Part shown: piece after piece, positions 50,738-61,008 of the stretch | How the letters are laid out: each line of letters opens with the position of its first letter | How positions within the stretch are numbered: position 1 is the first letter of the stretch | Source: Zobellia galactanivorans | GTDB taxonomy: Bacteria > Bacteroidota > Bacteroidia > Flavobacteriales > Flavobacteriaceae | Direction: 5' to 3' | Length of the DNA: 64,000 nt | Assembly (NCBI RefSeq): GCF_000973105.1 | Contig: NC_015844.1 | Coordinates: 5,142,501-5,206,500, forward strand | Notes under the pieces: generated by a model | Database searches by the model: none | Told to the model about the DNA's origin: nothing | What the model saw: only the letters and a program-made list of their open reading frames with translations | Program-made: the position numbers and the translations under genes

Positions 50738-53578
50738 ATGATAAATTACGAAGAAAATATCGAGGTTCAGGGCGCCCGTGTCCATAACCTTAAAAATATA
50801 GATGTTACCATACCCCGGGAAAAGCTGGTGGTTATAACCGGACTTTCAGGAAGTGGAAAATCTTCCCTTGCCTTCGACACGATCTATGCCGAAGGCCAAC
50901 GTCGTTACATCGAAACCTTCTCGGCCTATGCCCGTCAGTTTTTAGGGGGATTGGAGCGACCCGATGTAGACAAGATCGATGGGCTATCACCCGTAATCGC
51001 CATAGAACAGAAGACCACTTCCAAATCACCGCGTTCGACCGTGGGCACCATTACGGAAATATACGATTTTCTCCGCTTGCTTTTTGCCCGTGCCGGCGAT
51101 GCCTATAGTTACAATACGGGCGAAAAAATGGTAAGTTATAGTGATGACCAGATCAAGGAACTTATCAAGAAAGACTATAACGGAAAAAAGATAAACGTAC
51201 TCGCCCCGGTCATCAAATCAAGAAAAGGACATTATCGCGAGCTTTTTGAGCAAATTGCCAAACAAGGCTTCGTAAAAGTTCGGATCGATGGCGAAGTGAA
51301 GGATATCGTCAAGGGCATGAAAGTAGACCGCTACAAGACCCACGACATTGAAATCGTTATCGACCGCCTTAAGGTTTCCGATACGGAAGACATGGACAAA
51401 CGTCTTTCCGAAACCATAAATACCGCCATGTACAGTGGAGAAAACGTACTTATGGTCTTGGAGGAAGGGCAGACCGTGGCGCGGTATTTTAGCCGAGACC
51501 TGATGTGTCCCACTACGGGCATCTCCTACCCTGTACCCGAACCCAATACCTTTTCCTTTAATTCGCCCAAGGGCATGTGCCCCAATTGTAACGGGTTGGG
51601 CCATGTGTACGAAGTAAACGAAAAGAAGATATTTCCCAATAAAAAATTATCCGTAAAATCCGGGGGAATCGCTCCCTTAGGTGAGTATAAAAAATCGTGG
51701 GCGTTCAAACAGATAGAGACCATTGGCCAACGCTACAACTTTGAGCTCACCGATCCTATCTCCAGCATTTCGGAAGAAGCCATCGATGTATTGCTCAATG
51801 GCGGACACGAAACCTTTGAGGTAGATTCTAAGACCCTAGGCGTAAAGCGCAGCTATAAAATCGATTACGAAGGTATTGCCAACTTTATCAAAAGCCAATA
51901 CGAGGAAGCCGGAACAACGGCATTAAAGCGCTGGGCCAAGGAATATATGGACAAGATCACTTGTCCCGAATGCGAAGGTGCCCGCCTACGAAAAGAGTCC
52001 CTCTACTTCAAAATAGACGAAAAGAACATTGCCGAATTGGCCCATTTGGATATTGCCGAATTGGCCGAATTCTTCAAGGGTCTTGAGAAAAAACTGGAAG
52101 GCAACCAGCTCAAGATTGCCGAAGAGATCATTAAAGAGATCAAGACCCGTATTCAATTTCTCTTGGATGTTGGCCTTGATTACCTCTCCTTGAACCGAAG
52201 CTCTAAATCCCTCTCGGGCGGGGAAGCCCAGCGTATTCGCCTGGCCACCCAGATCGGCTCTCAATTGGTCGGGGTACTGTACATTCTCGATGAGCCGAGC
52301 ATTGGCCTTCACCAAAGGGACAACACCCGCTTGATCAAATCTTTGGAAGCCCTGCGCGACATCGGGAACTCCGTTATCGTAGTGGAACACGACCGCGATA
52401 TGATCGAATGCGCCGACCATGTGATCGATATCGGCCCAAGGGCCGGTAAACACGGCGGTGAAATTATTTCCCAAGGACATCCCGATGAGCTAAAGAACGA
52501 AAATACCCTTACCGCCGATTACATTACCGGCAAAAGGGAAATTGCAGTCCCCAAAAAACGACGAAAGGGGAACGGCAAGAAAATAACGCTTTCCGGCTCT
52601 ACCGGAAACAACTTGAAAAACGTTACGGTCTCTTTTCCCTTAGGACAGATGATCGGTGTTACGGGAGTTTCAGGCAGTGGGAAATCCACTTTGATCAACG
52701 AGACCCTCTACCCTATCATGAACGCCCATTATTTCAATGGCGTAAAAAAACCTATGCCCTATAAGAAAATTACGGGCTTGGAGCATATTGACAAGGTAAT
52801 AGACATCAACCAGTCGCCTATTGGAAGGACCCCGCGTTCCAACCCGGCCACCTATACCGGTGTTTTTGGTGAGATCCGTTCGCTTTTCGCCAAAACCCCG
52901 GAAGCCGCCATTAGGGGATACAAACCCGGCCGTTTCAGCTTCAACGTCAAAGGCGGTCGATGTGAAACTTGTCAAGGTGGGGGACTCCGGGTCATAGAAA
53001 TGAATTTTTTACCCGATGTATACGTAGAATGCGAAACTTGTAATGGCAAGCGTTTTAACCGTGAAACCCTTGAAATACGGTACAAAGGTAAATCTATTGC
53101 CGACGTTTTGGAGATGACGATCAACGAAGCAGTTGATTTTTTTGAGCTTATCCCCAAAATTTATCGTAAGTTAAAGACCATACAAGATGTCGGATTGGGA
53201 TATATTTCCCTAGGACAGCAGTCCACTACCCTTTCCGGAGGTGAAGCCCAGCGCATTAAGCTGGCCACGGAACTTTCTAAACGGGACACGGGCAATACTT
53301 TTTACATCTTGGACGAACCCACAACGGGACTCCACTTTGAAGATATTCGGGTTTTAATGGAAGTTTTGACCCGATTGGTAGACAAAGGAAACACCATATT
53401 GGTCATCGAGCACAATATGGATGTTATTAAAATGGTCGATTATATTATCGATATCGGCTATGAGGGTGGCCGTGGCGGCGGAAAGGTCGTTGCCCAAGGA
53501 ACACCCGAAGAAGTGGCCCAAGACAAAAAAAGTTATACGGCCAAATATTTGAGACCGGAGCTGAACATACCGGACTGA
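50738..53578 (+). CDS. uvrA: UvrA, excinuclease ABC subunit A
   Basis: 946 residues, the standard UvrA length. Two ABC ATPase modules: Walker [21 protein letters not shown] near 35 and [15 protein letters not shown] near 645; signature [14 protein letters not shown] and [14 protein letters not shown]; Walker [16 protein letters not shown] and [15 protein letters not shown]. Zinc-binding Cys are in CPTTG...[15 protein letters not shown] and CETCQGG...[10 protein letters not shown]. It recognises bulky lesions with UvrB in nucleotide excision repair. A -7-like TACCTTTG lies at 50713..50720. It follows the radical-SAM pair in the same direction. Confidence 0.97.
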   Translation: MINYEENIEVQGARVHNLKNIDVTIPREKLVVITGLSGSGKSSLAFDTIYAEGQRRYIETFSAYARQFLGGLERPDVDKIDGLSPVIAIEQKTTSKSPRSTVGTITEIYDFLRLLFARAGDAYSYNTGEKMVSYSDDQIKELIKKDYNGKKINVLAPVIKSRKGHYRELFEQIAKQGFVKVRIDGEVKDIVKGMKVDRYKTHDIEIVIDRLKVSDTEDMDKRLSETINTAMYSGENVLMVLEEGQTVARYFSRDLMCPTTGISYPVPEPNTFSFNSPKGMCPNCNGLGHVYEVNEKKIFPNKKLSVKSGGIAPLGEYKKSWAFKQIETIGQRYNFELTDPISSISEEAIDVLLNGGHETFEVDSKTLGVKRSYKIDYEGIANFIKSQYEEAGTTALKRWAKEYMDKITCPECEGARLRKESLYFKIDEKNIAELAHLDIAELAEFFKGLEKKLEGNQLKIAEEIIKEIKTRIQFLLDVGLDYLSLNRSSKSLSGGEAQRIRLATQIGSQLVGVLYILDEPSIGLHQRDNTRLIKSLEALRDIGNSVIVVEHDRDMIECADHVIDIGPRAGKHGGEIISQGHPDELKNENTLTADYITGKREIAVPKKRRKGNGKKITLSGSTGNNLKNVTVSFPLGQMIGVTGVSGSGKSTLINETLYPIMNAHYFNGVKKPMPYKKITGLEHIDKVIDINQSPIGRTPRSNPATYTGVFGEIRSLFAKTPEAAIRGYKPGRFSFNVKGGRCETCQGGGLRVIEMNFLPDVYVECETCNGKRFNRETLEIRYKGKSIADVLEMTINEAVDFFELIPKIYRKLKTIQDVGLGYISLGQQSTTLSGGEAQRIKLATELSKRDTGNTFYILDEPTTGLHFEDIRVLMEVLTRLVDKGNTILVIEHNMDVIKMVDYIIDIGYEGGRGGGKVVAQGTPEEVAQDKKSYTAKYLRPELNIPD

Positions 53579-53620
53579 AAAGAAAGAAATATTATATGTA
53601 TTTGAAAAAGAACATAGAAA

Positions 53621-54169
53621 ATGACGCGAAACTATTGGAACGAAGAATGGAAAGAAATTGAATTCGATGATAAGATAGCGGAAAACGAAAAGTTTAAAAT
53701 ATCAAATTACGGCCGGATACTTAACTGTAAAGGCCCTGAAGAATTCTTGGTTACCGAATCCTTCATAAATGGATACCAAAACTTGCCCTTAAAGCAAAAA
53801 CGAAACGGAAAATCGACCAGTAGATACGTTCACAAGCTGGTAGCCGAGCATTTTTTAGAACGAAAAAATGGCGTTTTCGTCATTCATCTCGATTACGACA
53901 AGACGAACAACCATGTGGACAACCTAAAATGGGCGACAAAAAAAGAAAAAGAGGAACACCAGTTCAGCGGCCCTAAATGGAAGAACAAACCAAGGCGAAT
54001 TACCTACTCCAAGCTTACGGAAACCAAGGTCAAATTAATCAAGCGAAAGCTGAACGACCCCAACCGCAGGACACGTTTAAAGATGATCGCAAAACAATTC
54101 GGTATTTCGGAAATGCAGTTGCACCGTATTAAAACAGGCGAAAACTGGAGTTCGGTAACAGAATACTAA
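53621..54169 (+). CDS. NUMOD4/HNH endonuclease-like protein
   Basis: 182 residues. Residues about 2-35 are a NUMOD4 DNA-binding module (NEEWKEIEFDDKIAENEKFKIS then SNYGRIL). Residues about 65-110 hold an HNH-like core, VHKLVAEHFL then HLDYDKTNNHVDNLKWAT, with the HxD/N-N-LxW features. Residues about 130-182 look like a small helix-turn-helix (MIAKQFGISEMQLHRIKTGENW). This is the layout of free-standing homing-type endonucleases, but the first His of HNH is not certain. Only 42 bases after uvrA, so it may be a mobile passenger or a conserved partner. Confidence 0.75.
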   Translation: MTRNYWNEEWKEIEFDDKIAENEKFKISNYGRILNCKGPEEFLVTESFINGYQNLPLKQKRNGKSTSRYVHKLVAEHFLERKNGVFVIHLDYDKTNNHVDNLKWATKKEKEEHQFSGPKWKNKPRRITYSKLTETKVKLIKRKLNDPNRRTRLKMIAKQFGISEMQLHRIKTGENWSSVTEY

Positions 54170-54354
54170 ATACGGGCACAAGGAGTTTTAATTATAGTTT
54201 AAAATTTAAACGAGTTTTGTGCCACTGTAAAATAAAAGTAATAAATTCATTGGCTGATTTTAAGTGACGGGAGCGAGCATCCCGCCCTTATCCAAACCAT
54301 AGTCAATACCGTTAGTCGGGTAAATAACCCCCTAAAACAAAAGAATTAGCATAC

Positions 54355-55041
54355 ATGAGAAAAGAACAACACCACAAAGGTTGGAACGAAATAAAAACAA
54401 ACGATTCTTGGGCCATTTTTAAAATAATGGGCGAGTTCGTAATGGGATTTGAAAAGATGGGCACCATTGGCCCCTGTGTTTCCATTTTCGGTTCGGCCCG
54501 TACCAAGGAGGGTGAAAGATATTACGAGTTGGCCGTTAGTATTGCCAAAAGTATTGCAGAAGCAGGATACGGTGTCATTACCGGTGGTGGGCCTGGCATC
54601 ATGGAAGCCGGTAACAAAGGCGCCCACCTTGCCGATGGTACATCGGTGGGACTGAACATAGACCTACCCTTCGAACAACACGACAACCCCTATATCGATG
54701 CGGACAAGAGTTTGGACTTCGATTACTTTTTCGTCAGAAAGGTCATGTTCGTAAAATACTCCCAAGGTTTTGTAGTGATGCCCGGCGGTTTTGGCACCCT
54801 TGACGAACTCTTTGAAGCCATTACCCTTATCCAAACCAATAAAATAGAAAAATTCCCCATCATCTTGGTCGGCAGTGAATTCTGGACCGGATTGATCGAT
54901 TGGATAAAGAATACCATGCTCGGCGTAAAGAATATTAGTCCCAATGACCTAGACCTTATTAAGATTGCGGACACCGAAGATGAAGTGGTCGATATCATCG
55001 ATGCTTTCTACAAAGGTCGCAATCTGAGTCCTAATTTTTAA
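54355..55041 (+). CDS. LOG-family (TIGR00730) nucleotide phosphoribohydrolase-like protein
   Basis: 228 residues. GPCVSIFGSARTKEGERYYELA, GYGVITGGGPGIMEAGNKGAH and VVMPGGFGTLDELFEAITLIQTNK are the LOG signatures, with PGGFGTxxE as the active-site motif. In plants and bacteria the enzyme releases the base from cytokinin or other nucleoside monophosphates. The stop (TAA) overlaps the next ATG by one base (TAATG), so translation is coupled to the pseudopeptidase gene. About 185 bases precede it. Confidence 0.9.
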   Translation: MRKEQHHKGWNEIKTNDSWAIFKIMGEFVMGFEKMGTIGPCVSIFGSARTKEGERYYELAVSIAKSIAEAGYGVITGGGPGIMEAGNKGAHLADGTSVGLNIDLPFEQHDNPYIDADKSLDFDYFFVRKVMFVKYSQGFVVMPGGFGTLDELFEAITLIQTNKIEKFPIILVGSEFWTGLIDWIKNTMLGVKNISPNDLDLIKIADTEDEVVDIIDAFYKGRNLSPNF

Positions 55042-57905
55042 TGCCTTCCTTGAAATTAAAATCCCTCATATATTGTTTTTTTCTAGGTGCTGTATCGATA
55101 TCCGGTATCGGGGTACTTTCGGCGCAGCACCAGAACGTACTTACGGCCAACCTCGACGGGGAAAGCAAGGAAATACGTATTCAACAAGAATTCACGTATC
55201 AAAACAATTCGAACGTCACCCTTAGCACCCTTTATTTCAATGACTGGGCCCATGCCTACGCCAGTAAGAACACGGGATTGGCCAAGCGGTTTTCAGAGGA
55301 ATTCAAAAAGAGTTTACACCTCGCAAAGAAGGAAGAACGCGGATATACCACCATCATAAGTGCCGTTGACGATGAGTATAGGGGACTTTTTTGGCGGCGC
55401 ACCACGGAACTCGACATTCTAAAGATAGAATTGAACAGTCCCTTACCACCAGGTGAATCGACCAAGCTCTTCCTGACCTATACCATAAAGCTTCCTGAAA
55501 ACAAGTTTACGCCTTATGGTTACGACAAGAAAAAGAACAGTTTCTATCTAAAGGATTGGTACCTGACCCCGGCCTACTTTGACGGTACATGGCATCTGTA
55601 CTCTAACAAAAACCTTGAAGACCTTTACACCGGAGTGACAGAAACGGTGGTCAATTTCGTTTACCCGCCCCATTTGTACTTGGCCTCCAACTTTACCATA
55701 TTGGGCAACAGTAATTTCCCGAACGGTCAAATGGCCCAACTTTCGGCTACACAACAAAAAAATTGCGAAATCTTACTGAGCCCCCAAAAGCGCTTCGTAA
55801 CCCACATAACACCGCAAATGACGGTCATAACCGATATCGAAGCCTCTAAATATGGAGAGATCGGCAAGGGCATTTCCATCAATCGGGTGACGGAATTTAT
55901 CGAGAATAACCTAGGCAAATTTCCCCACTCACAGCTATTGGTCAGTCAATTGGACTATGAGAAAAACCCCTTGTACGGCATCAACCAATTGCCCTCATTC
56001 ATCAGGCCTTACGAAGAACAGTTTCAATTTGAAATGAAGTTTTTAAAGACGGCACTGATCAACATTCTTGAAGAAACCTTATTTCTCGACCCCCGAAAAG
56101 AACAATGGCTAAGCGATGCCATCGCCAATTACCTGATGATCGCCTATGTTGAAAAATACTATCCCGACCAAAAACTACTGGGGAAACTATCCAGGATCTG
56201 GGGTATTCGCAGTTTCAATCTGGCTAAAATGGACTTTAACGAGCAGTATCCCTTCCTCTATATGCTCACGGCACGTACCAATTTAGACCAACCGCTGAAC
56301 ACCAGTAACGATTCACTCATCAAGTTCAATCAAAAAATAGCCAACAAATACAAGGCCGGACTTGGTCTCTCCTACCTGGCGAGCTATATCGGTAAGGAAA
56401 AGGTCGACAAAAGCATAAAAACCTTTTACAAACATTACAAACTAAGCCAAGTCAAGACCCTCGATTTTGAGTCCATTTTAAAAAGGGAAACCAATATTGA
56501 CATCGACTGGTTCTTTAACGAATATGTGTCCACCGATAGAAAAATCGACTTTAAAATCAAAAAGGTAGAAAAGACCGAAGATTCACTTCGGGTGACCATA
56601 AAGAACAAGAAAGGAACCAATGTTCCCATTTCCCTATTCGGGCTCAAGAACGATTCGGTAGTTTCTAAATATTGGTTTTCGGATATCAATACGATCAAGA
56701 CGGTCACCATTCCGAAAAACGGTGAAAAACGTCTGGTATTGAACTACGACCAAAAAATACCCGAATTTAACCAAAGGGACAACTGGAAATCTTTGGGCGG
56801 CTTCTTTTCCGGAAACAAAAAGTTGAAGTTTACGTTCTTTCGCGATTCCGAAAACCCCTATTACAATCAGGTCTTCTACGTACCGATCTTAAATTTCAAT
56901 ATTTACGACGGATGGACGCCCGGTATGCGCCTCTACAACAAAACCTTGTTAGAGCGCCCCTTCGTTTACGATTTTGCGCCCTCCTATTCCTTTCGTGAAA
57001 AAGCCTTCGTGGGCTCGGGAAGGGTGACCTATAGAAAATACCTGAGCAAGAGCGGACTTTACGTGGCCAATTACAGTGTGGCCGGCTCTACCTATCACTT
57101 TCAGGCCAATTCGCGCTACTCTACCATAACCCCCTCTGTCACCTTCGGTTGGAGGCCCTCCAATCTGATTTCGAACAAAAGGGAGTTTTTAAATTTAAGG
57201 TACGTTAACGTACTAAGGGACAAGGCCGAAAATCTCGGTGATTTTGAAACCCCTCCCGATTACAGTGTACTGAACCTAAGATACACCAATCGCAACCCGG
57301 GAATCATCAACTATATCTCTTGGTTTGCCGACGCACAGCACGCCAGTGATTTCAGTAAGGTGGCCTTTGAACTTGAGTACCGCAAACTTTTTGAGAACAA
57401 CCGTCAATTCAACTTCCGCTTTTACGCCGGTAAGTTTATCAGAAACAAGACTACGGAATACAAAGACCCGAACTACTTCAGCTTTGCCCTTGACCGCCCT
57501 ACCGATTATTTGTTCGACTACGGTTACCTCGGACGGTCTGAAGACTCCGGTATTTACAGTCAGCAAATCATAATAGCGGAAGGTGGCTTTAAGTCCTTTC
57601 TCCCCCAAGAGTATCGCTTTGCCAACGATTACCTAACGACCATAAACACCAGTGTCAACCTTTGGCGATGGATCGAGGTATACAGTGACCTAGGTTATGT
57701 GAAGAACAAAGGGGTCAGTGGCAAGTTCGTTTACGATTCGGGTGTCCGCCTCAATCTACTGACCGACTATTTTGAACTTTACTTTCCGATGTATTCCAAT
57801 AATGGATGGGAAGTCGCCCAACCCCAATATGGTGAAAAAATTCGCTTTATCGTTACGGTAAGCCCAAAAACCCTTATTGGCCTGTTTACCAGAAAGTGGT
57901 TCTGA
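55041..57905 (+). CDS. M1-like pseudopeptidase with a C-terminal outer-membrane-type barrel
   Basis: 954 residues. Signal peptide at about 1-28. Residues about 30-500 resemble the M1 aminopeptidase fold: TYTIKLPENKFTPYGYD, KDWYLTPAYFDGTWHLYSN, and the zinc region, which here reads NILEETLFLDPRKEQWLSDAIANYL. The HExxH motif is missing, leaving only parts of the second zinc-site helix (W.SDAIANYL). Residues about 600-954 alternate amphipathic strands (SFREKAFVGSGRVTYRKYL, NLRYTNRNPGIINY) and end in FTRKWF, as in barrels. A catalytically dead peptidase domain facing the periplasm, joined to a barrel, is my reading. Start codon overlaps the LOG stop. Confidence 0.7.
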   Translation: MPSLKLKSLIYCFFLGAVSISGIGVLSAQHQNVLTANLDGESKEIRIQQEFTYQNNSNVTLSTLYFNDWAHAYASKNTGLAKRFSEEFKKSLHLAKKEERGYTTIISAVDDEYRGLFWRRTTELDILKIELNSPLPPGESTKLFLTYTIKLPENKFTPYGYDKKKNSFYLKDWYLTPAYFDGTWHLYSNKNLEDLYTGVTETVVNFVYPPHLYLASNFTILGNSNFPNGQMAQLSATQQKNCEILLSPQKRFVTHITPQMTVITDIEASKYGEIGKGISINRVTEFIENNLGKFPHSQLLVSQLDYEKNPLYGINQLPSFIRPYEEQFQFEMKFLKTALINILEETLFLDPRKEQWLSDAIANYLMIAYVEKYYPDQKLLGKLSRIWGIRSFNLAKMDFNEQYPFLYMLTARTNLDQPLNTSNDSLIKFNQKIANKYKAGLGLSYLASYIGKEKVDKSIKTFYKHYKLSQVKTLDFESILKRETNIDIDWFFNEYVSTDRKIDFKIKKVEKTEDSLRVTIKNKKGTNVPISLFGLKNDSVVSKYWFSDINTIKTVTIPKNGEKRLVLNYDQKIPEFNQRDNWKSLGGFFSGNKKLKFTFFRDSENPYYNQVFYVPILNFNIYDGWTPGMRLYNKTLLERPFVYDFAPSYSFREKAFVGSGRVTYRKYLSKSGLYVANYSVAGSTYHFQANSRYSTITPSVTFGWRPSNLISNKREFLNLRYVNVLRDKAENLGDFETPPDYSVLNLRYTNRNPGIINYISWFADAQHASDFSKVAFELEYRKLFENNRQFNFRFYAGKFIRNKTTEYKDPNYFSFALDRPTDYLFDYGYLGRSEDSGIYSQQIIIAEGGFKSFLPQEYRFANDYLTTINTSVNLWRWIEVYSDLGYVKNKGVSGKFVYDSGVRLNLLTDYFELYFPMYSNNGWEVAQPQYGEKIRFIVTVSPKTLIGLFTRKWF

Positions 57906-58017
57906 CCCGATCAGAGAATCTCTAAAAAAAATTCGAAATACGGATTCAAAATTACCAAAATATCATTTCTAAAGGTATATTATTAATTATTTTTTAACCA
58001 ACTATGATAAATTGGCA

Positions 58018-58048
58018 TTGTAAAAATGCTTTCAGTTTGTTATTTTTG
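58018..58048 (+). promoter_or_regulatory. Bacteroidota-type promoter of the E1 fusion gene
   Basis: TTG (58018-58020), 20 bases, then TATTTTTG (58041-58048). Transcription would start near 58054. This rules out the ATG at 58026 and supports the start at 58068. Confidence 0.75.
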
Positions 58049-58067
58049 TAGAAACTCGATTTTCTTA

Positions 58068-60479
58068 ATGGATATTTCGCCTAAAACTAGTAATGACATT
58101 TCGTTTGATGATTTTAAAACCCAAATTTTAAACGATTATAAAATTGCGGTACTTAGCAGGACTTGCAGTTTATTGGGAAGAAAAGAGGTTTTGACCGGTA
58201 AGGCAAAATTCGGCATTTTCGGAGACGGCAAAGAACTACCGCAATTGGCCATGGCCCGATCCTTCAAGAACGGGGACTTCAGAAGTGGTTATTATCGTGA
58301 CCAGACTTTTATGATGGCCTTGGGCCTAATGACCCCGAAGGATTTATTTCACGGTCTTTACGCCACTACCGATATAGAAAAGGAGCCCATGAGCGCAGGC
58401 CGACAGATGGGAGGGCATTATGTCACCCATAGCCTAAACGAAGATGGCAGCTGGAAAAACCTTACCGAACAAAAGAACAGCAGTGGCGATATTTCGTGTA
58501 CCGCGGGTCAAATGCCTCGCCTTCTAGGCCTTGCACAGGCTTCTAAAATGTATCGAAACCTTAGCAATATCGATGCTTCTAAATTTTCCAAAAACGGTAA
58601 CGAAGTAGCTTGGGGAACTATTGGCAATGCCAGTACCAGTGAAGGGATGTTCCTAGAGACCATCAATGCCGCGGGAGTACTTCAAGTGCCCATGGTCATC
58701 AGTATCTGGGATGACGATTACGGTATATCGGTACCTGCCGAATACCATACCACCAAAGAAGATATTTCCGAAATGCTAAGCGGCTTTAAACGCACCGACG
58801 AAAAAGCCGGCTTTGAAATGTTCAAGGTTAAAGGATGGGACTATACCGCCCTGATGCACGCTTACGAGAATGCTTCCGACATTGCACGCGAAGAACACGT
58901 ACCCGTAATCATACATGTTACCGAACTCACCCAACCCCAAGGACATTCCTCATCGGGTTCACACGAGCGATACAAGAGTAAGGAACGATTGGAGTGGGAA
59001 AAGGAAAACGATTGCAACAAGCGTTTTCGCGAATGGATACTCGAAACCGGCATCACTACCGACGAGGAACTCAAAGCCCTGGAAAAAAGCATCATACGAG
59101 AGGTGCGTTCCGCCAAAAGGGAAGCTTGGTCAGAATACCTGTCCGAACACAAAACCCTGAAAAAAGAATTGGTCCTCCTCTTGGACCAAGTGGCCGCAAA
59201 AAGCCAAAATAAAAATTTCATTGCCAAGGTCAAAAACGACCTGATAGCTATAGAGGAACCGATCAAAAAAGATTTGGCCGTTAGCTCCAGAAAAGCTTTA
59301 CGATACGTATTGGGTGAGTCCTTTCCCGAAAAGGATGCGCTCTTAAAATGGACGAATACCTTTTTAAAGGAAACCCAACCGAAATACAGTGCCGATTTAT
59401 ATAACGACGGACCAACGGGCGCCTTGAGTGTTAAAGAAGTAAAACCGCATTATCCCGCCAATACCGAAAAAGTAGACGGCCGTATCATACTTCGTGACAA
59501 TTTCGACAAGATATTCGAACAATACCCGAACGCCTTGGTCTTCGGGGAAGACAGTGGGGCCATCGGTGATGTAAACCAAGGGCTCGAAGGCCTACAGGAC
59601 AAGTTTGGCAAGTTTCGCGTTTCCGATACGGGCATTCGTGAAACTACTATTATCGGACAAGGCACAGGTATGGCCTTACGCGGTCTCCGACCCATTGCCG
59701 AAATCCAATACCTCGATTATATCTTTTACGCCTTGGCCACCTTGACCGACGATGTTGCCTGCCTGCGTTACCGTACCTTCGGGAAGCAAAAAGCACCCCT
59801 TATCGTACGGACAAGAGGACACCGTCTTGAGGGTATATGGCACTCCGGTTCGCCTATGGCGGCCTTGATACACGCCCTGCGAGGTATGTACATCCTATCC
59901 CCTAGAAACATGACCCAAGCGGCAGGTTTTTACAACACCCTTCTAAAAACCGACGAACCCGCCCTGGTCATAGAAAGCCTGAACGGTTACCGGTTAAAGG
60001 AAGACAAGCCTACCAACCTAGGTGAATTTTGCACGCCCATAGGAAAGGTCGAGACCTTAAAAGAGGGTAGCGATATTACATTGGTATCTTATGGCTCTAC
60101 CCTTAGGATCGTTATGCAAGCGGCAGACGAACTGAAAGAAGTGGGTATCGATGCAGAGGTAATCGACGCACAGACCTTATTGCCCTTTGACGTATACGAA
60201 GACACGGTAAAGAGCGTTCAAAAAACAAATCGAATATTGGTCATAGACGAAGACGTACCCGGAGGCTGCTCGGCTTATTTACTTAACGAAATCATAGAAA
60301 AACAAGGGGCATACGCCTATTTGGATTCCGCTCCGCAAACCTTGAGTTCTAAAGCACATAGACCTGCGTACGGTACCGATGGCGACTATTTTTCAAAACC
60401 CAATGCCGAGGATGTTTTTGAAAAGGTATATGCCATTATGAGCGAGGCCGACCCTCAAAATTACCCAAGATTACGCTAA
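58068..60479 (+). CDS. 2-oxoacid dehydrogenase E1, alpha and beta fused
   Basis: 803 residues from the ATG at 58068. Residues about 1-400 are E1 alpha: YYRDQTFMMALGL, RQMGGHYVTHS, and the thiamine diphosphate region IGNASTSEGMFLETINAAGVL followed by ISIWDDDYGISVP. Residues about 465-803 are E1 beta: VFGEDSGAIGDVNQGLEGLQDKFG, GMALRGLRPIAEIQYLDYI, DEDVPGGCSAYLLNEIIE. Fused forms of this kind are common in Bacteroidota and serve the branched-chain 2-oxoacid dehydrogenase complex with E2 and E3, which are not in the window. The acyl-CoA products feed branched fatty acids. Confidence 0.9.
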   Translation: MDISPKTSNDISFDDFKTQILNDYKIAVLSRTCSLLGRKEVLTGKAKFGIFGDGKELPQLAMARSFKNGDFRSGYYRDQTFMMALGLMTPKDLFHGLYATTDIEKEPMSAGRQMGGHYVTHSLNEDGSWKNLTEQKNSSGDISCTAGQMPRLLGLAQASKMYRNLSNIDASKFSKNGNEVAWGTIGNASTSEGMFLETINAAGVLQVPMVISIWDDDYGISVPAEYHTTKEDISEMLSGFKRTDEKAGFEMFKVKGWDYTALMHAYENASDIAREEHVPVIIHVTELTQPQGHSSSGSHERYKSKERLEWEKENDCNKRFREWILETGITTDEELKALEKSIIREVRSAKREAWSEYLSEHKTLKKELVLLLDQVAAKSQNKNFIAKVKNDLIAIEEPIKKDLAVSSRKALRYVLGESFPEKDALLKWTNTFLKETQPKYSADLYNDGPTGALSVKEVKPHYPANTEKVDGRIILRDNFDKIFEQYPNALVFGEDSGAIGDVNQGLEGLQDKFGKFRVSDTGIRETTIIGQGTGMALRGLRPIAEIQYLDYIFYALATLTDDVACLRYRTFGKQKAPLIVRTRGHRLEGIWHSGSPMAALIHALRGMYILSPRNMTQAAGFYNTLLKTDEPALVIESLNGYRLKEDKPTNLGEFCTPIGKVETLKEGSDITLVSYGSTLRIVMQAADELKEVGIDAEVIDAQTLLPFDVYEDTVKSVQKTNRILVIDEDVPGGCSAYLLNEIIEKQGAYAYLDSAPQTLSSKAHRPAYGTDGDYFSKPNAEDVFEKVYAIMSEADPQNYPRLR

Positions 60480-60624
60480 CACTTTAGTTGTCAATATAAT
60501 GAACACGGTATGTCCTATGGGCTAGGCTTGGCCTGCCCAATATTTGTACGGCATTTGTTGGGATGCATTTTGCCCAATTCGTAAAAAAGAATACTTTTAT
60601 CTTTATTATAAATTGAAATCTACT

Positions 60625-60999
60625 ATGTCTAACACACTTTTAAAGGATATCGGCCTTGCCTTCTTACGTATCGCCGCATCTTCGATGATGGCCGTTCACG
60701 GGTATGGAAAATTACAAATGTTGATCAATGGCGCTGACTTTGCCGACCCGATAGGTATTGGTTCCACTCCCTCATTATTTTTAGCCGTATTGGCAGAATT
60801 GGTCTGCCCTGTTTTGATCATTTTCGGATTTAAGACAAGATGGGCGGCAATACCTACAGCGATTACTATGGCCGTAGCTGCCTTTATTGCACATGGTGCA
60901 GACCCTTTCCAAAAGAAAGAGATGGCCTTGGTCTACTTGACCATATTCGTGACCATAATGCTTGTTGGCCCAGGCAAATACAGTGTAGACAAAAGGTAA
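60625..60999 (+). CDS. DoxX-family membrane protein
   Basis: 124 residues from the ATG at 60625; the frame is open 27 codons earlier, but the extension is unlike the family. LAFLRIAASSMMAVHGYGKLQML, FLAVLAELVCPVLIIFGFKTRWAAIPTAI and HGADPFQKKEMALVYLTIFVTIMLVGPGKYSVD give four membrane helices with the DoxX hallmarks (HGxxKL and GPGxxSxD). DoxX proteins are linked to thiosulfate:quinone oxidoreduction in archaea and to redox stress elsewhere. It is convergent with holA. Confidence 0.9.
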   Translation: MSNTLLKDIGLAFLRIAASSMMAVHGYGKLQMLINGADFADPIGIGSTPSLFLAVLAELVCPVLIIFGFKTRWAAIPTAITMAVAAFIAHGADPFQKKEMALVYLTIFVTIMLVGPGKYSVDKR

Positions 61000-61008
61000 G
61001 CTCACTCA

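Noticed and set aside
53621-54169. Prophage remnant because of the HNH protein
   Set aside because: No phage structural or integrase genes nearby; the neighbours are housekeeping genes.
58026-58067. ATG at 58026 as the start of the E1 fusion
   Set aside because: The promoter -7 element lies after it, so the transcript begins downstream.
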